Shown: positions 33,120 to 42,805 of the stretch, in pieces
Numbering within the stretch: position 1 is the first letter of the stretch
Layout: each line of letters starts with the position of its first letter
From: Pseudomonas sp. MPC6
GTDB taxonomy: Bacteria > Pseudomonadota > Gammaproteobacteria > Pseudomonadales > Pseudomonadaceae
Assembly: GCF_006094435.1 (NCBI RefSeq)
Contig: NZ_CP034782.1
Span: 62,001 to 126,000, forward strand
Length of the DNA: 64,000 nt
Direction: 5' to 3'
The notes under the pieces: model-generated
Databases searched by the model: none
The model's input: the letters and a program-made list of their open reading frames with translations, nothing else
What the model was told of the DNA's origin: nothing
Position numbers and translations under genes: made by a program

Positions 33120-34112
33120 ATGTTGCGAGGCCTTGTACTGAGCGCATTACTCACCTTGGGCGGTTATGCCCTGAGCCAGATTCCATTGCTTCATCAGAGC
33201 GGGTTCAGTCCGCTGGTGTTCGCCTTGTTGCTGGGTATCGTGGTGGGCAACATTCCCGGGATTAGAGCAATCCCGTCGGCACAGCGTGGCTTGCAGTTCT
33301 GCACGCGTTGGTTGCTGCGCAGCGGGGTTGTGTTATTCGGACTGTCATTGACGATTCAGCAAATTCTGAAGCTTGGGCCGGGGGTTATCGCGCTGGATGT
33401 CGGGGTCATCACCACCGTCATGGTGGTCGGCTATTTCATCGGAACCCGTGTGCTGAAACTGGACAAAGATGTCACGCTTCTGACGTGCGCCGGCAGTGCG
33501 ATTTGCGGTGCCGCAGCGGTGCTCGCTACCGAGGCGGCTATTCGCTCAAGGCCCGCAGCGACATCAATGGCAGTTGCGACAGTAGTGTTGTTCGGAACCC
33601 TCGCCATGCTGGTTTATCCCTTGTTGTATCCGCTGACCGGACTGGACGAACACCTATTTGGGATTTATATCGGCGCGACCATCCATGAGGTTGCGCAGGT
33701 TGTGGCCGCCGGTGATGCGGTGGGACCGGATGCGCTAGCCAACGCAGTCATTGTGAAGCTGGTCAGGGTCATGTTACTGGTGCCTTTTCTGCTGATTGTC
33801 GGGCAGTGGTGGCTTGGCCGGCACGCGCCAGATGCTTCTATGAACAAGAATAAAATCATTATTCCTTGGTTCGCATTCGGCTTTCTGGCGATGGTGGTTT
33901 TCAACAGTTTTGTGGTGTTGCCAGAGGAACTGCACAGCGCGTTGGTCCTTGCCGGACAGATAACATTGACCATGGCCATGGCGGCACTCGGTTACGAAAC
34001 GCGCCTGGACAAGCTTAAAGCATTGGGACTGAAACCGTTTGTGCTGGCGCTGACTCTGTTCATCATGCTGATGGGCGGTGGCTTGCTGACGGTTCACATC
34101 TGGATGACCTGA
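33120..34112 (+). CDS. YeiH/UPF0324-family membrane protein (putative sulfate exporter)
   Basis: The 330-residue inner-membrane protein has about ten hydrophobic segments. The conserved core is LTCAGSAICGAAAVLATEAA and IYIGATIHEVAQVVAAGDAV, typical of the UPF0324 (PSE) family. ATG 33120 (MLRGLVLSALL) is preceded by GAGGAG; the upstream frame has no such site. Members have been proposed to export sulfate or sulfite-derived anions, but the function is not firmly known. Confidence 0.85.
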   Translation: MLRGLVLSALLTLGGYALSQIPLLHQSGFSPLVFALLLGIVVGNIPGIRAIPSAQRGLQFCTRWLLRSGVVLFGLSLTIQQILKLGPGVIALDVGVITTVMVVGYFIGTRVLKLDKDVTLLTCAGSAICGAAAVLATEAAIRSRPAATSMAVATVVLFGTLAMLVYPLLYPLTGLDEHLFGIYIGATIHEVAQVVAAGDAVGPDALANAVIVKLVRVMLLVPFLLIVGQWWLGRHAPDASMNKNKIIIPWFAFGFLAMVVFNSFVVLPEELHSALVLAGQITLTMAMAALGYETRLDKLKALGLKPFVLALTLFIMLMGGGLLTVHIWMT

Positions 34113-34149
34113 GTGTGGCTCACAGCGGTGTCGCAGGATATTTAGGCTG

Positions 34150-34440
34150 GTGAGCCAGCGGTGCCGCGTACGATCAACTAGATGGGCAGGAAATCGCTTT
34201 ACGGGGCTGGCCTGAGTTGATCCATAGCAACAGCATGATGGCGGCCCTCTGCCCCAATTCGTAGGTTGGTAACAAGAGCGTGATTACCCCGGTAACTGAC
34301 TTGGGTGGTGAGGGGCAAGTTGTCGCAACCGACGATGGACAGATTCCCCGGAACGTGCAGCCTGTTGTCGCCGATGCCGAATTGATCTGTGCCGATGCAA
34401 GAATGATCCACATCCAATCGACACAAAGTCAGCACAGGCA
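34150..34440 (-). pseudogene. LacI-family regulator C-terminal remnant
   Basis: Pieces of the effector domain are visible in different frames: VPGNLSIVGCDNLPLTTQVS and then YELGQRAAIMLLLWINSG. The helix-turn-helix part is missing and a frameshift separates the pieces. Confidence 0.7.
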
Positions 34441-34464
34441 ATGGTTCGCAAGAATCAGAATGGC

Positions 34465-34900
34465 TCAGTGACATTTCGGCAACTGGATATTCTCGCTGTT
34501 GGACAGCAGGAAACGCCGTTCGCCACCGAGCAGCAGGGTCGAACGATAGACAGTGTCCCAGGGGGGGATGTGGTCGTTGATACCGGCGACGCTGAAACTG
34601 TCCACCGTGGCCTTCCGCAGGTCGATCGGGGTACTGCAGACCTCCAGACCTCCAGACCGCAGCTGCGGGTGAGCGGGTTGTGCTTGAAGAGGTCGAGCAA
34701 GTCGCCGTGTAGCGCAGCCGGCAAATGGGTGTTGTCGTTGTTCCAGTAGAGGATGTCGAAGGCCGGCGGCTGCTTGCCGAGCAGGTAATTGTTGACCCAG
34801 TAGTTCCAGATCAGGTCGTTAGGGCGGTTAGGGCGCATTCAGGCGAACATCTTCGCCATGTCGCGGCCATTCAGCCCTCCCTGTTGGTAGGAGCGGCGTA
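34465..34900 (-). pseudogene. PHA synthase (phaC) C-terminal remnant
   Basis: The frame reads RRSYQQGGLNGRDMAKMFA, a TGA where the family has Trp, then [20 protein letters not shown] and [21 protein letters not shown] frameshift near 34650 follows, and then [20 protein letters not shown] up to a stop. This is the C-terminal part of a class II polyhydroxyalkanoate synthase. It is broken by at least two lesions and by loss of its 5' part next to a group II intron fragment. Confidence 0.85.
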
Positions 34901-35053
34901 CCGAATAAATCAGCGGGTACATTGTCCCCAAAGCTTCACACTGAGCTGTTACCGGCCCCGCGTGTCCAGGTAGGAAACGGTTGATGGAACAACTGGTTTC
35001 ATCAGGAGAAAACTCTCCAGTAAAACAGAAATTCAGACGACCTCAGGTCGCAC
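34901..35053 (-). mobile_element. Group II intron 5'-end fragment
   Basis: The fragment begins GTGCGACCTGAGGTCG (5' end at 35053). It continues with GTTGTTCCATCAACCG and GGGGACAATGTACCCGC, all matching the 5' domain I of the two complete introns in this window. It stops abruptly at the phaC remnant, so only about 150 bases remain. The following stretch 35054-35284 has no gene I can support. Confidence 0.8.
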
Positions 35054-35284
35054 GGTTCCGTTTGCTTCCCAACGTCTTTAGGTTTTCAGTCGGGATGTGT
35101 GCCGTTTATCGTCATCTCACTATCGCCGCAATGCTGCCCGAGGTCGTGATCTGAGACCTGATAGTTCTCGATGCCGACCTGCCCCTAAATGAGCACCTGC
35201 TATCCGGTGCCCAGGCTACATTCGTCGTTTGGCGCAGCAACCTCCACTAGCGACAGACCCGACGCTGTTCTGACTGTTGCAGAC

Positions 35285-35982
35285 TTATGGCTGAGTGCCG
35301 TCGCAGCTTGTTTCGCCGACGCTCTCTGTGACCGTAAGCTGCTCCGGCACTTCATTCGAGGCGCCGACCGTGGTCTCCTGAACCATGGTCATTACGACCT
35401 GGGAAGTACCGGAGCCAATGGGCACACAGAGTCCCTGTTCGGCGAGCGGCACAGCGCTGCGCCGGGTCATGCGGTACAGGGCGAAGACGCCAATGGCGGC
35501 ATGCACCACGCCCAAATACCAGAAGAACCCGTCTGGTCCCACGACCCCCATGACAAAAGCCGCCAGGCTCGGACCTATGGTCGCACCGATGCCGAAGGCA
35601 AGCACCAGGTTGCTGCTGGCGGCGACCATCTGCCGAGGCTCGAGCGCATCGTTGGTATGGGCGACACACAGGGAATACATGGGATAGGCCAGACCACCGA
35701 ACAGGAACGCCACGGCCAGCAGGCCGAGCGCCGAGACTTCCGCGATCGCCACCTCCACAAACGAGGCCAGCGCGGCCAAGCTCGTCACCACGAAGATGAC
35801 CCTGCGCCTATCGAGCCGGTCGGACAGCCTGCCAATAGGCCACTGCAGCACTACACCACCGACAAACACCAGGCCCATGAACAAGGAGATCCGGCTCAGC
35901 GGCAGCCCCATCTGTTGGGCATAGATCACCCCCATTCCCAGCATCGCACCAATCGACATGCCGGTACCCATACAACCTAGGA
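35285..35982 (-). pseudogene. MFS transporter truncated at its N-terminus by IS6
   Basis: The frame reads from the IS end into NLLGCMGTGMSIGAMLGMGV, then LQWPIGRLSDRLDRRRVIFV and YLGVVHAAIGVFALYRMT, a C-terminal MFS half of the YcaD type with about five or six helices. The first part of the gene is missing beyond the IS6 boundary at 35983, and no other piece of it is in the window. A stretch of 60 C-terminal residues is hydrophilic. Confidence 0.8.
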
Positions 35983-36785
35983 GGTTCTGTCGCATTAACA
36001 ACGATAGGCAGCCAAAAATCGGCAGTCTGTTGTTTAGGCGGCCAGAAGATAAAACTGTTCGGCAGGTGACAGCCCTTCACCTTGCGGATGTTGAAGCTGC
36101 CCTTTGCGGATCATCTGTATCAATTCAATGCCTGCCAGTAACGTTTGTGCTCGACGAAATGACTTGAATCCCAACATCGGTCGTATTCGTCTTTTGATGT
36201 TGCGGTGATCCTGCTCAACTAAGTTGTTCAGGTATTTGTTTTGCCGAACGGTGATCCCTTCAGCTTGGTCGGCATTGAGCACCGCCAGGGCAGCGGTATT
36301 GGCACCACTTTTGTCGATGGTCACGACCTCAGGCTTGCCACACTGGCGGATGGCTTTGCGGAAAAAACGCAATGCTGCGTTGGCATCCCGGTTAGCGGTC
36401 AACAGAAAATCGATGGTCTGGCCATCAGTGTCCACGGCGCGGTACAGGTACTTCCAGTGGCCGCGGATTTTGATGTAGGTCTCATCCATTCGCCAGCGGC
36501 GTCCCACGGGACGCTGGTATCGACGCAAGACCGTATTCAGCACGGGAGCCAGCCTAATAACCCAGCGATGCAGCGTGGAATGATCAACGACAATGCCGCG
36601 CTCCGCCATCATCTCTTCAATGTTACGCAGGCTCAGGGCGTAAGCCAGATACCAGCGAACACACTGGGCGATAACATCAACGGGATAATGGAGGCGTTTG
36701 AAGGTTTTTCGGATCAGCGACATCTGAGGCAGTGGCTTCATGGAAAACAACAGGTTACCTCACACGGGCTTAGTGCGACAGAACC
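35983..36785 (-). mobile_element. IS6-family insertion sequence, copy B (803 bp)
   Basis: It has the same terminal repeats (GGTTCTGTCGCA/TGCGACAGAACC) and the same length as copy A, in opposite orientation; one base difference next to the transposase stop was noticed. It cuts an MFS gene on one side and a group II intron reverse transcriptase on the other. No target duplication was seen. Together with copy A it encloses about 20 kb. Confidence 0.92.
36034..36741 (-). CDS. IS6-family DDE transposase, copy B
   Basis: The protein is identical to that of copy A (MDETYIKI, VTIDKSGAN, VEQDHRNIKRR) and looks intact. It starts at the ATG reading MKPLPQMSL; a TTG nine bases upstream is an alternative. 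Confidence 0.93.
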   Translation of the reverse strand: MKPLPQMSLIRKTFKRLHYPVDVIAQCVRWYLAYALSLRNIEEMMAERGIVVDHSTLHRWVIRLAPVLNTVLRRYQRPVGRRWRMDETYIKIRGHWKYLYRAVDTDGQTIDFLLTANRDANAALRFFRKAIRQCGKPEVVTIDKSGANTAALAVLNADQAEGITVRQNKYLNNLVEQDHRNIKRRIRPMLGFKSFRRAQTLLAGIELIQMIRKGQLQHPQGEGLSPAEQFYLLAA

Positions 36786-37060
36786 ATACAGCGGCATATC
36801 AAGATCAAAGCAAGCGCAAACCCGCATGACCCACAGTGGGAGCAGTATTTCGAGTCCCGATGGGGTAAAAAAATGCTGAGCTCATCGAAAGGTCGCGGGA
36901 AGCTTTACCGCGTCTGGCGCAGGCAAGATGGCATGTGCTCTACCTGTCAGAAACCGATCACAAAGAACACCCCTTGGGATGTTCGCAGTATTGTAAAACG
37001 GACTGACGGCGGATCAGATGCAGCAAGCAACCTGCAAATGCACCATCTCAATTGCCCTAG
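36786..37060 (+). pseudogene. Group II intron reverse transcriptase, C-terminal part with HNH domain, interrupted
   Basis: The frame enters from the IS6 boundary with HIKIKASANPHDPQWEQYFE and continues through an HNH endonuclease domain (YRVWRRQDGMCSTCQKPIT, SNLQMHHLNCPR). It breaks at CCCTAG, where a row of insertion sequences begins. After the last of them at 42806 the same frame resumes NQLHAKNEVG and stops at 42839. Removing 37061-42805 therefore restores the C-terminus exactly. The N-terminal reverse transcriptase domains are lost at the IS6 side. Confidence 0.88.
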
Positions 37061-38239
37061 AGGGTGTAGACAAAATCATGTCGTGAGTCGGCGCGCGAGC
37101 ATGCGGGCCTCTGCCAACCACACCCACGCCTCACTCACCACGAACAACCGGTCGTGATGCATGATTAGTCGCCGAGCCCTCTCATTCCAGGCATGAGTCC
37201 GCTCGACCACCCAGCGCTTGGGCATCACCACAAAGCCGGTCGGAGCAGGTGCCACGGCAAACAGATCTCCTTGCTCCGAGCACCATTGCCCTGTTCTTCT
37301 ATTGTTTGGCCCTCGGATCACTTGAACGTCGACCGTGTGCGTTTGATGCACGCGTTGCGCCCATTTCCCGGCGTATGCACTGTCGACGAAGAGCGTATTC
37401 AATGAGGGATATTTTTCTTTCGAGTACGCCACCGCGTCATCCGCCGCATCACGATCCTGCACGCTTGCTGCACTGATACTCACTGCCAGCAGCAGGCCCA
37501 ACGTGTCGACTATCAGGCTTCTCTTGCGTCCCTTCACCTTCTTGCCGGCGTCGTAGCCGCTGTCACCTCCTTGGGGAGAACTGCGAGTGGATTGGGAATC
37601 CAGAATAGCCGCCGAAGGCTTGTCATCACGATCCTCTCTTTCCCGCCACTGGGCTCGCAAGCGATCATGCATTTGCTCGAATTTGCCTTGGGTACTCCAC
37701 CGGCGGAAGGTCTTATAGACGTTATCCCAGTGAGGAAACTCGCGCGGCAGCATGCGCCAAGAGCAGCCTGTGCGTACCACATAGCAGCAAGCTTCAAGTA
37801 GCGTACGGCGAGAATGGCGCGGTGGCACGCCACGACCGCCCTGGGTTTCAAACAGGTCGGCGACCAGCGCCCATTCAGCATCGGTCAAGCAGCTGGGATA
37901 CCGTTGCTCCGGTAACTGGCGTCGGTGCGTTTCGTTATAGCCGTAGGACTTGCGAGGCTCGGCTGCCACGAAGCTGCCCTTGGCACGCCGCTTTATGCGT
38001 TTAATACCGGCCAGCTTCAAAGCCTTCGCGAACGTGTCGGGATGAGCAGTGATACCTGTCTCAGTGTGAAAGACATCCGCTAACTCTGCCTGACTAGAAA
38101 ACGGATGGGCTTGTGCAAGTTTGACCAGTACAGGGTACTGCTCTGCTGCAATCGCGGGAGGGCGTCCGGTTCGGGGCATATCTTCACGTCTGTGTAGGCG
38201 GGAGGAAGACGCAGTTTAGTTTATTTTGTCTACACCCTC
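37060..38239 (-). mobile_element. IS5-family insertion sequence (about 1180 bp)
   Basis: The ends are perfect inverted repeats GAGGGTGTAGACAAAA and TTTTGTCTACACCCTC, flanked on both sides by CTA. It encodes one transposase and sits first in the row of three elements inserted into the group II intron. Confidence 0.9.
37076..38179 (-). CDS. IS5-family transposase (367 aa)
   Basis: The DDE transposase has an added N-terminal helix-turn-helix region of about 80 residues (MPRTGRPPAIAAEQYPVLVK) before the usual start YPSCLTDAEWALVADLF. Catalytic landmarks are AAILDSQSTRSS, LNTLFVDSAYAGKWA and WVVERTHAWNERARRLIM. It appears intact and fills nearly the whole element. Confidence 0.9.
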   Translation of the reverse strand: MPRTGRPPAIAAEQYPVLVKLAQAHPFSSQAELADVFHTETGITAHPDTFAKALKLAGIKRIKRRAKGSFVAAEPRKSYGYNETHRRQLPEQRYPSCLTDAEWALVADLFETQGGRGVPPRHSRRTLLEACCYVVRTGCSWRMLPREFPHWDNVYKTFRRWSTQGKFEQMHDRLRAQWREREDRDDKPSAAILDSQSTRSSPQGGDSGYDAGKKVKGRKRSLIVDTLGLLLAVSISAASVQDRDAADDAVAYSKEKYPSLNTLFVDSAYAGKWAQRVHQTHTVDVQVIRGPNNRRTGQWCSEQGDLFAVAPAPTGFVVMPKRWVVERTHAWNERARRLIMHHDRLFVVSEAWVWLAEARMLARRLTT

Positions 38240-38242
38240 CTA

Positions 38243-39409
38243 GTGTCCTGAGTTAAAAGTTCGTTGAACTAATGTGATCTGCCTTGATCAACTGTGTCGT
38301 GTGCTAACACAACGAGGTGCTCATCTATGAGAGGCAGACCTAAGACCGAACTGGTGCTCAGCGATGCGGAGCGCGAACAACTCACGGCATTGACCCTGCG
38401 GCGCAAGACTGCGCAGGCCCTGGCGCTACGGGCCCGCATCGTACTGGGCTGCGCCGACGGGTTGGAGAACAAGGTGGTGGCTGCACGCCAGCGAGTCACG
38501 CCCCAGACGGTCTCCAAATGGCGAGCGCGCTTTGTCCAGCACCGCCTGGATGGTCTGCTCGATGCGCCTCGGCCCGGTGTGCCGCGCAGTATCGACGATG
38601 CGCGCGTTGACGCAGTGATCGCTCGTACCTTGGAGTCAATCCCGCAGGGGGCGACGCATTGGAGTACGCGCACTATGGCGCGCGCGATGGGCCTGTCGCA
38701 AACGGCAGTGGTGCGCATCTGGCGTGCCTTCGGACTGCAACCGCACCGCCAAGAGACCTTCAAACTGTCCAGCGACCCGCTGTTCGTGGAGAAGGTGCGC
38801 GACATCGTGGGTCTGTACCTGGATCCACCGCTCCAGGCGATGGTGCTGTGCGTGGATGAGAAGAGTCAGATCCAAGCGCTGGATCGCACACAGCCCTTGT
38901 TGCCATTGGCTCCGGGCATCCCTGAGCGGCGAACGCACGACTACATGCGCCATGGAACAACGACATTGTTTGCGGCGCTCGACATTGCCACCGGCGCGGT
39001 GATCGGCGAGCTTCACCGAAGGCATCGCAGCAGCGAATTCCTGCAGTTCCTGCGCACCGTCGAGGCCAACGTGCCAAGCGAGCTGGACATCCATGTCGTG
39101 ATGGACAACTACGGCACGCACAAGACCCCAACTATCAAGGCCTGGTTTGCCCGCCACCCGAGATTCCATGCGCACTTCACGCCCACCTCGGCGTCCTGGC
39201 TTAATCAGGTGGAGCGCTGGTTCGCCACGCTCACCACCCAGTACATCCGCCGCGGTACCCATCGCTCCACGCGCCAACTCGAGCAAGCTATCAAACAGTA
39301 TCTGGAACTTAACAACGTCAATCCAAAGCCCTTCCAATGGGTCAAATCCGCCGATGACATCCTCGCGAGTATCGAGAGATTTTGTCTGCGAACTTCTAAC
39401 TCAGGACAC
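38243..39409 (+). mobile_element. IS630-family insertion sequence, complete
   Basis: The terminal repeats are GTGTCCTGAGTTA.. and ..TAACTCAGGACAC, flanked by TA on both sides, the standard IS630 target. The TA lies inside the CTAG used by its neighbours. Confidence 0.92.
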
Positions 39410-39412
39410 TAG
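38327..39412 (+). CDS. IS630-family transposase (361 aa)
   Basis: The transposase has a helix-turn-helix N-terminus ([20 protein letters not shown]) and a DDE domain: [28 protein letters not shown] and [17 protein letters not shown] 38327 ([11 protein letters not shown]) is preferred over an earlier in-frame start. The stop TAG is completed by the flanking TA duplication. It looks functional. Confidence 0.92.
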   Translation: MRGRPKTELVLSDAEREQLTALTLRRKTAQALALRARIVLGCADGLENKVVAARQRVTPQTVSKWRARFVQHRLDGLLDAPRPGVPRSIDDARVDAVIARTLESIPQGATHWSTRTMARAMGLSQTAVVRIWRAFGLQPHRQETFKLSSDPLFVEKVRDIVGLYLDPPLQAMVLCVDEKSQIQALDRTQPLLPLAPGIPERRTHDYMRHGTTTLFAALDIATGAVIGELHRRHRSSEFLQFLRTVEANVPSELDIHVVMDNYGTHKTPTIKAWFARHPRFHAHFTPTSASWLNQVERWFATLTTQYIRRGTHRSTRQLEQAIKQYLELNNVNPKPFQWVKSADDILASIERFCLRTSNSGH

Positions 39413-39556
39413 GGAGACGCTGAACAATTAACCCGTTCGCGCCGTCCTCCATTTTCAAGCCGTTTTTTCAACCCATCGGCCTTATTCTTCGTTTCTGGGG
39501 CCGATTTCTGCCCTCATTTTGCTGATTTGCGGGCCGGCCTCGCCTTTCAGACGGAT

Positions 39557-39991
39557 TTATCCCGCCGCCCGTTGCAAATACCGCTTGGCCAGCAACAGAT
39601 TGGCCAACCCAAACAGACTGAACAACTGCGCCGTATTCTTTTCTAGTCCACGGTAGCGAACCTTGCGATGATTGAAACGCACCTTAATCACCTGGAAGGG
39701 ATGCTCGACCTTCGCACGCAGTTGAGCCTTGGCGTATTCAATCTTGCGCTTGACCCGGAACAGCACGCTGCCTTTGCCGTGGTGCTGGTAACTGCTTGGC
39801 CGTGCTGCAATCGACCAGATAACGTCCCGTTCAGCATGCTCCGGTCGCTTGGCCGCACCGGTGTATCCAGCGTCACCCGAAACATAGGTTTCGGCACCGT
39901 GCAGCAACTGGTCGACCTGAGTGATATCCGACACGTTGGCGGCCGTCCCTACCAAGCTGTGTACCAGCCCTGACGTGGCGTCGACACCAAT
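39557..39991 (-). CDS. IS5-family transposase, 3' exon
   Basis: After the intron, the frame continues IGVDATSGLVHSLVGTAANV and DAGYTGAAKRPEHAERDV to YRGLEKNTAQLFSLFGLANL and its stop at 39557. The exon is 435 bases (145 codons). Joined to 42171-42731 it gives a 331-residue transposase with no missing base. Confidence 0.88.
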   Translation of the reverse strand: MGVDATSGLVHSLVGTAANVSDITQVDQLLHGAETYVSGDAGYTGAAKRPEHAERDVIWSIAARPSSYQHHGKGSVLFRVKRKIEYAKAQLRAKVEHPFQVIKVRFNHRKVRYRGLEKNTAQLFSLFGLANLLLAKRYLQRAAG

Positions 39992-40032
39992 GTCGGGTAG
40001 CAGCAGCGCATTACTGCGCTGCCGCCCCCTAA

Positions 40033-40066
40033 GAACCGGACGTGAGAGTCACCCCTCATCCGGCTC
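40033..40066 (-). ncRNA. Group II intron domain V (intron 1)
   Basis: The 34-base hairpin begins GAGCCGGATGAGGGG and ends CACGTCCGGTTC, the catalytic domain V of bacterial group II introns, 30 bases after the reverse transcriptase stop. Confidence 0.88.
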
Positions 40067-40102
40067 AAGCCATTTGTCAGCGCCATGTTTTGGCACCGAG
40101 CA

Positions 40103-41602
40103 TCAATCCGAAACGGTCGCGGTGCGACGGCGAGCGAAGTAAGGCATCCACGCAGAATCAAACGGATTCGCCTTGCCGCGTATTTTGACATGACGAATGA
40201 TCGGGATGGTTGCGGTACGAAAGAGCCGCAGTCGTTGGGTTAGCCCGTTGACCTTGGTTTGCGCTGCAAACACCCATGTCCGATTTCCATCTGCGTGGAA
40301 ATACTTTTGCCTTACCCAGCCCGTCCCTTTTGAAGGATGCCGACGCAATGCCCATCTCCATAAGAGGCGCCAAATTTGAGCATCTATCGATGTAAAGCGG
40401 GATTTGGACACTACGTGCCGGTGGTACATACCCCAGCCCCGAATCACAGGATTAAGCTGTAAAATCAGGTTGGATTGAGTAGCTGTCCAGTTCTTTTTCA
40501 CAATTCCTCTGACCTTTTCCAAAAGTGCTTTCTCGCTCTTGGCAGCCGGTTTGATGAGCAGTTTACCGCCATGCTTGCGGACGTTTTGCCCGAGGAAATC
40601 GAAACCCTCATCAATGTGAGTGATTCTGGTTTTCTCTTCCGAGAGTTCCAGCCCCCGCACGGCCATGAATTGCTTGATCGCCGGGAGAACGTTGTTTTCG
40701 AGAATTTCCCTCGATACCCCTGTCACAACGAAATCATCCGCATATCTGTTGACGTTGACCTTGTACTTTCTGCGAGCGCGCTCCATCGGGGCCACGCTTG
40801 CATCTACTGCCGCTTCAAGTCCGTCCAGCGTCATGTTCGCGATTACGGGCGAGATGATCCCGCCCTGTGGAGTTCCAGCTTCCGTCGCAAACAGAGTTCC
40901 TTTGTCGATAAATCCAGCTTGAAGCCATTGGCGCAGGATCGCCTTGTCCATCGGTATATTCTGGAGTATCCAGTCGTGGCTGAAGTTATCGAAACAGCCT
41001 CGAATGTCTCCTTCCAGAACCCATGCTGGCGACATGCGTTTCGCCAGCGTGGTGAAGCAATATTCGATGGCATCAGCAGTCGAGCGGTTAGGCCGAAATC
41101 CATAGGAATTCGGGTCCGCCAAGCTCTCTGAAATGGGTTCCAGAGCGAGTTTCCATAGCGCCTGCATTGATCTGCAAAGCATTCTGGGGATTCCCAACGG
41201 ACGCTTCTTGCCATTACTCTTCGGAATGTAGATACGCCGAAGCGGCAGCGCGCGATAGCTGCGATGCCTCATCGACGCCATCCCGTTCCACTTGGCCGCC
41301 GGGCCCGACCAGATTTTCCCATCGACGCCCGGCGTTCTCTTACCGCGATTTTCCGTCACTCGTTTCACGGCCAACATCTTGCCGCTATGCGAGCGGGTCA
41401 ACAATCGTTGCAAGGCGCTAACCTTGCCCCATCTGCCTTCCATTGTTGCCTTGGCGATACGCACTTGGAGTCGTTTCACCTCTTCCTTGATGCGCGGCCA
41501 GTCTGCCTGGAGCCACATCCTTTCAGCGTGCGAAGGTGCACCAGCATCGAATGCCGTCATCTGCTTTCCTCCATATAACGATTTGCCAAATTCTCTCGCC
41601 AT
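40103..41602 (-). CDS. ltrA: Group II intron reverse transcriptase/maturase (intron 1)
   Basis: The 499-residue protein has the reverse transcriptase core (PLGIPRMLCRSMQALWKLAL, SYGFRPNRSTADAIEYCF, GTPQGGIISPVIANMTLDGL and VNRYADDFVVTG) and a maturase domain X (GWGMYHRHVVSKSRFTSIDA). It lacks an HNH endonuclease domain, unlike the broken intron protein at 36786. It lies within the intron in the sense orientation and should promote splicing and retrohoming. Confidence 0.93.
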   Translation of the reverse strand: MAREFGKSLYGGKQMTAFDAGAPSHAERMWLQADWPRIKEEVKRLQVRIAKATMEGRWGKVSALQRLLTRSHSGKMLAVKRVTENRGKRTPGVDGKIWSGPAAKWNGMASMRHRSYRALPLRRIYIPKSNGKKRPLGIPRMLCRSMQALWKLALEPISESLADPNSYGFRPNRSTADAIEYCFTTLAKRMSPAWVLEGDIRGCFDNFSHDWILQNIPMDKAILRQWLQAGFIDKGTLFATEAGTPQGGIISPVIANMTLDGLEAAVDASVAPMERARRKYKVNVNRYADDFVVTGVSREILENNVLPAIKQFMAVRGLELSEEKTRITHIDEGFDFLGQNVRKHGGKLLIKPAAKSEKALLEKVRGIVKKNWTATQSNLILQLNPVIRGWGMYHRHVVSKSRFTSIDAQIWRLLWRWALRRHPSKGTGWVRQKYFHADGNRTWVFAAQTKVNGLTQRLRLFRTATIPIIRHVKIRGKANPFDSAWMPYFARRRTATVSD

Positions 41603-42170
41603 AAATGACCGTGCAGAAGTCTGCTCGTTTTCACGCCCGACGATGTTTCAGCCGGTATCCACTCCATTACAGAATGGCATTCGCTTTCTCCGCGTTCCTA
41701 TACCCGCAGCACCCACAGCGTTCCTTGCGGTCCGCCTGCCGTTGCCGGCAGCACTACGGGCTTACCCTGTTCCGAATGAATTTCAGAACGAATCGGACCC
41801 TTCCTATTCGCCGGCGGTGTTTTGTCCACGATGGCCCAGCTCACAGAGGCCATACCTTACCGCGTACCGTTTTGGTTCAAGCCTATCAGCACCTTTGGCT
41901 CGTTGAATGATGACGACGTTTATCAGAAGTTCACATAAGTTGGTCGTACTCGTTCATCCCTAGCCCCTCACCGCGTTTGTGCTCGCAGATTTTGCTTACC
42001 CTCGCGGGTTTGCGTACCGAATAGATCGGCGGTTACATTGTCCCCAGAGCTTCACACCGAGCTGTTACCGGCTCCGCATGTCTGGGTAGGGAACGGTTGA
42101 TGGAACAACCGGTTTTGTCAAAACAGATTCGTTAAGCAAAACAGAAATTCAAGCGACTTTCAGGTCGCAC

Positions 42171-42731
42171 GTGGGCCTTCATCCCGAAGTGCCACTGATT
42201 GCCTTTTTTAGCCTGATGCATCTCAGGATCGCGCTTGCCTTCTCGGTTCTTAACCGAGGGCGGCGCGGCGATCAGGGTGGCATCGACAATGGTGCCTTCC
42301 TTGAGCAGCAGACCCTGGCTGGCCAGATGCTGGTTAATCGTTTCAAACAGCACCCGCGTCAGCTGATGGGTTTCCAGCAAGCGGCGAAATCGCAGCAAGG
42401 TGGTGGCATCCGGTGCCGACTCACGGCCCAGGTCGATGCCCATAAAGCCACGAATGGCCTGGCTGTCGTAGACGGCATCTTCGGTACCTTCATCGGAGAA
42501 ACCGAAACACTGCTGCACGACATACATGCGCAGCATGCGCGACAACCCAATTGCAGGGCGCCCACGCTTGCCTGTGGTATCGCTATAGAACGGAACCACT
42601 TGCGCCTCCAGTTGTGCCCAGGGCACCAGCTGTTCAAGGTCAGCCAAGAAGCGATCGCGACGAGTCTGCTTTTTCTTGCCGGTGTATTCGAGTTCGGAGA
42701 AGGTCTTTTGCACGTGCGTAACAAGGCTCAC
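42171..42731 (-). CDS. IS5-family transposase, 5' exon
   Basis: The exon starts MSLVTHVQKTFSELEYTGKK and contains GRPAIGLSRMLRMYVVQQCF and EGTIVDATLIAAPPSVKNRE with the first catalytic Asp. It ends WHFGMKAH at the intron. It has 187 complete codons. Without splicing the frame continues a few residues into the intron and stops. Confidence 0.88.
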
Positions 42732-42805
42732 GGAGAGGGGGCTGGTTGGGGTGCTCAGTGTGCCAAGGGTGGGGACGGTTGGCTATTTTTGCAGCGTCTC
42801 CCTAG

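Larger units (their letters stand above)
39992..42170 (-). mobile_element. Group II intron 1, complete (2179 bp)
   Basis: The 5' end is GTGCGACCTGAAAGTCGC (position 42170 reading down) and the 3' end is CTACCCGAC (39992). It contains the intron-encoded reverse transcriptase in domain IV and a 34-base domain V. The exon junction is AAGGCCCAC|ATTGGT in the transposase gene. All core parts are present, so it is probably active. Confidence 0.9.
39413..42801 (-). mobile_element. IS5-family element carrying a complete group II intron
   Basis: The IS ends are GGAGACGCTG and CAGCGTCTCC, flanked by CTAG on both sides (39409-39412 and 42802-42805). The element is 3389 bp, of which 2179 are a group II intron, so the IS alone is about 1210 bp. 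Splicing the intron would restore the transposase frame exactly. Confidence 0.9.

Noticed and set aside
35189-35980. Plus-strand open frame of 263 codons
   Set aside because: It is opposite the MFS remnant, whose minus-strand frame shows membrane helices.
41292-41906. Plus-strand open frame opposite the group II intron RT start
   Set aside because: The sequence is intron domain I-IV RNA on the other strand; no protein features.
37060-42805. The three adjacent IS elements as one composite transposon
   Set aside because: Each has its own target-site flanks within one CTAG and they are of different families, so they are successive insertions.
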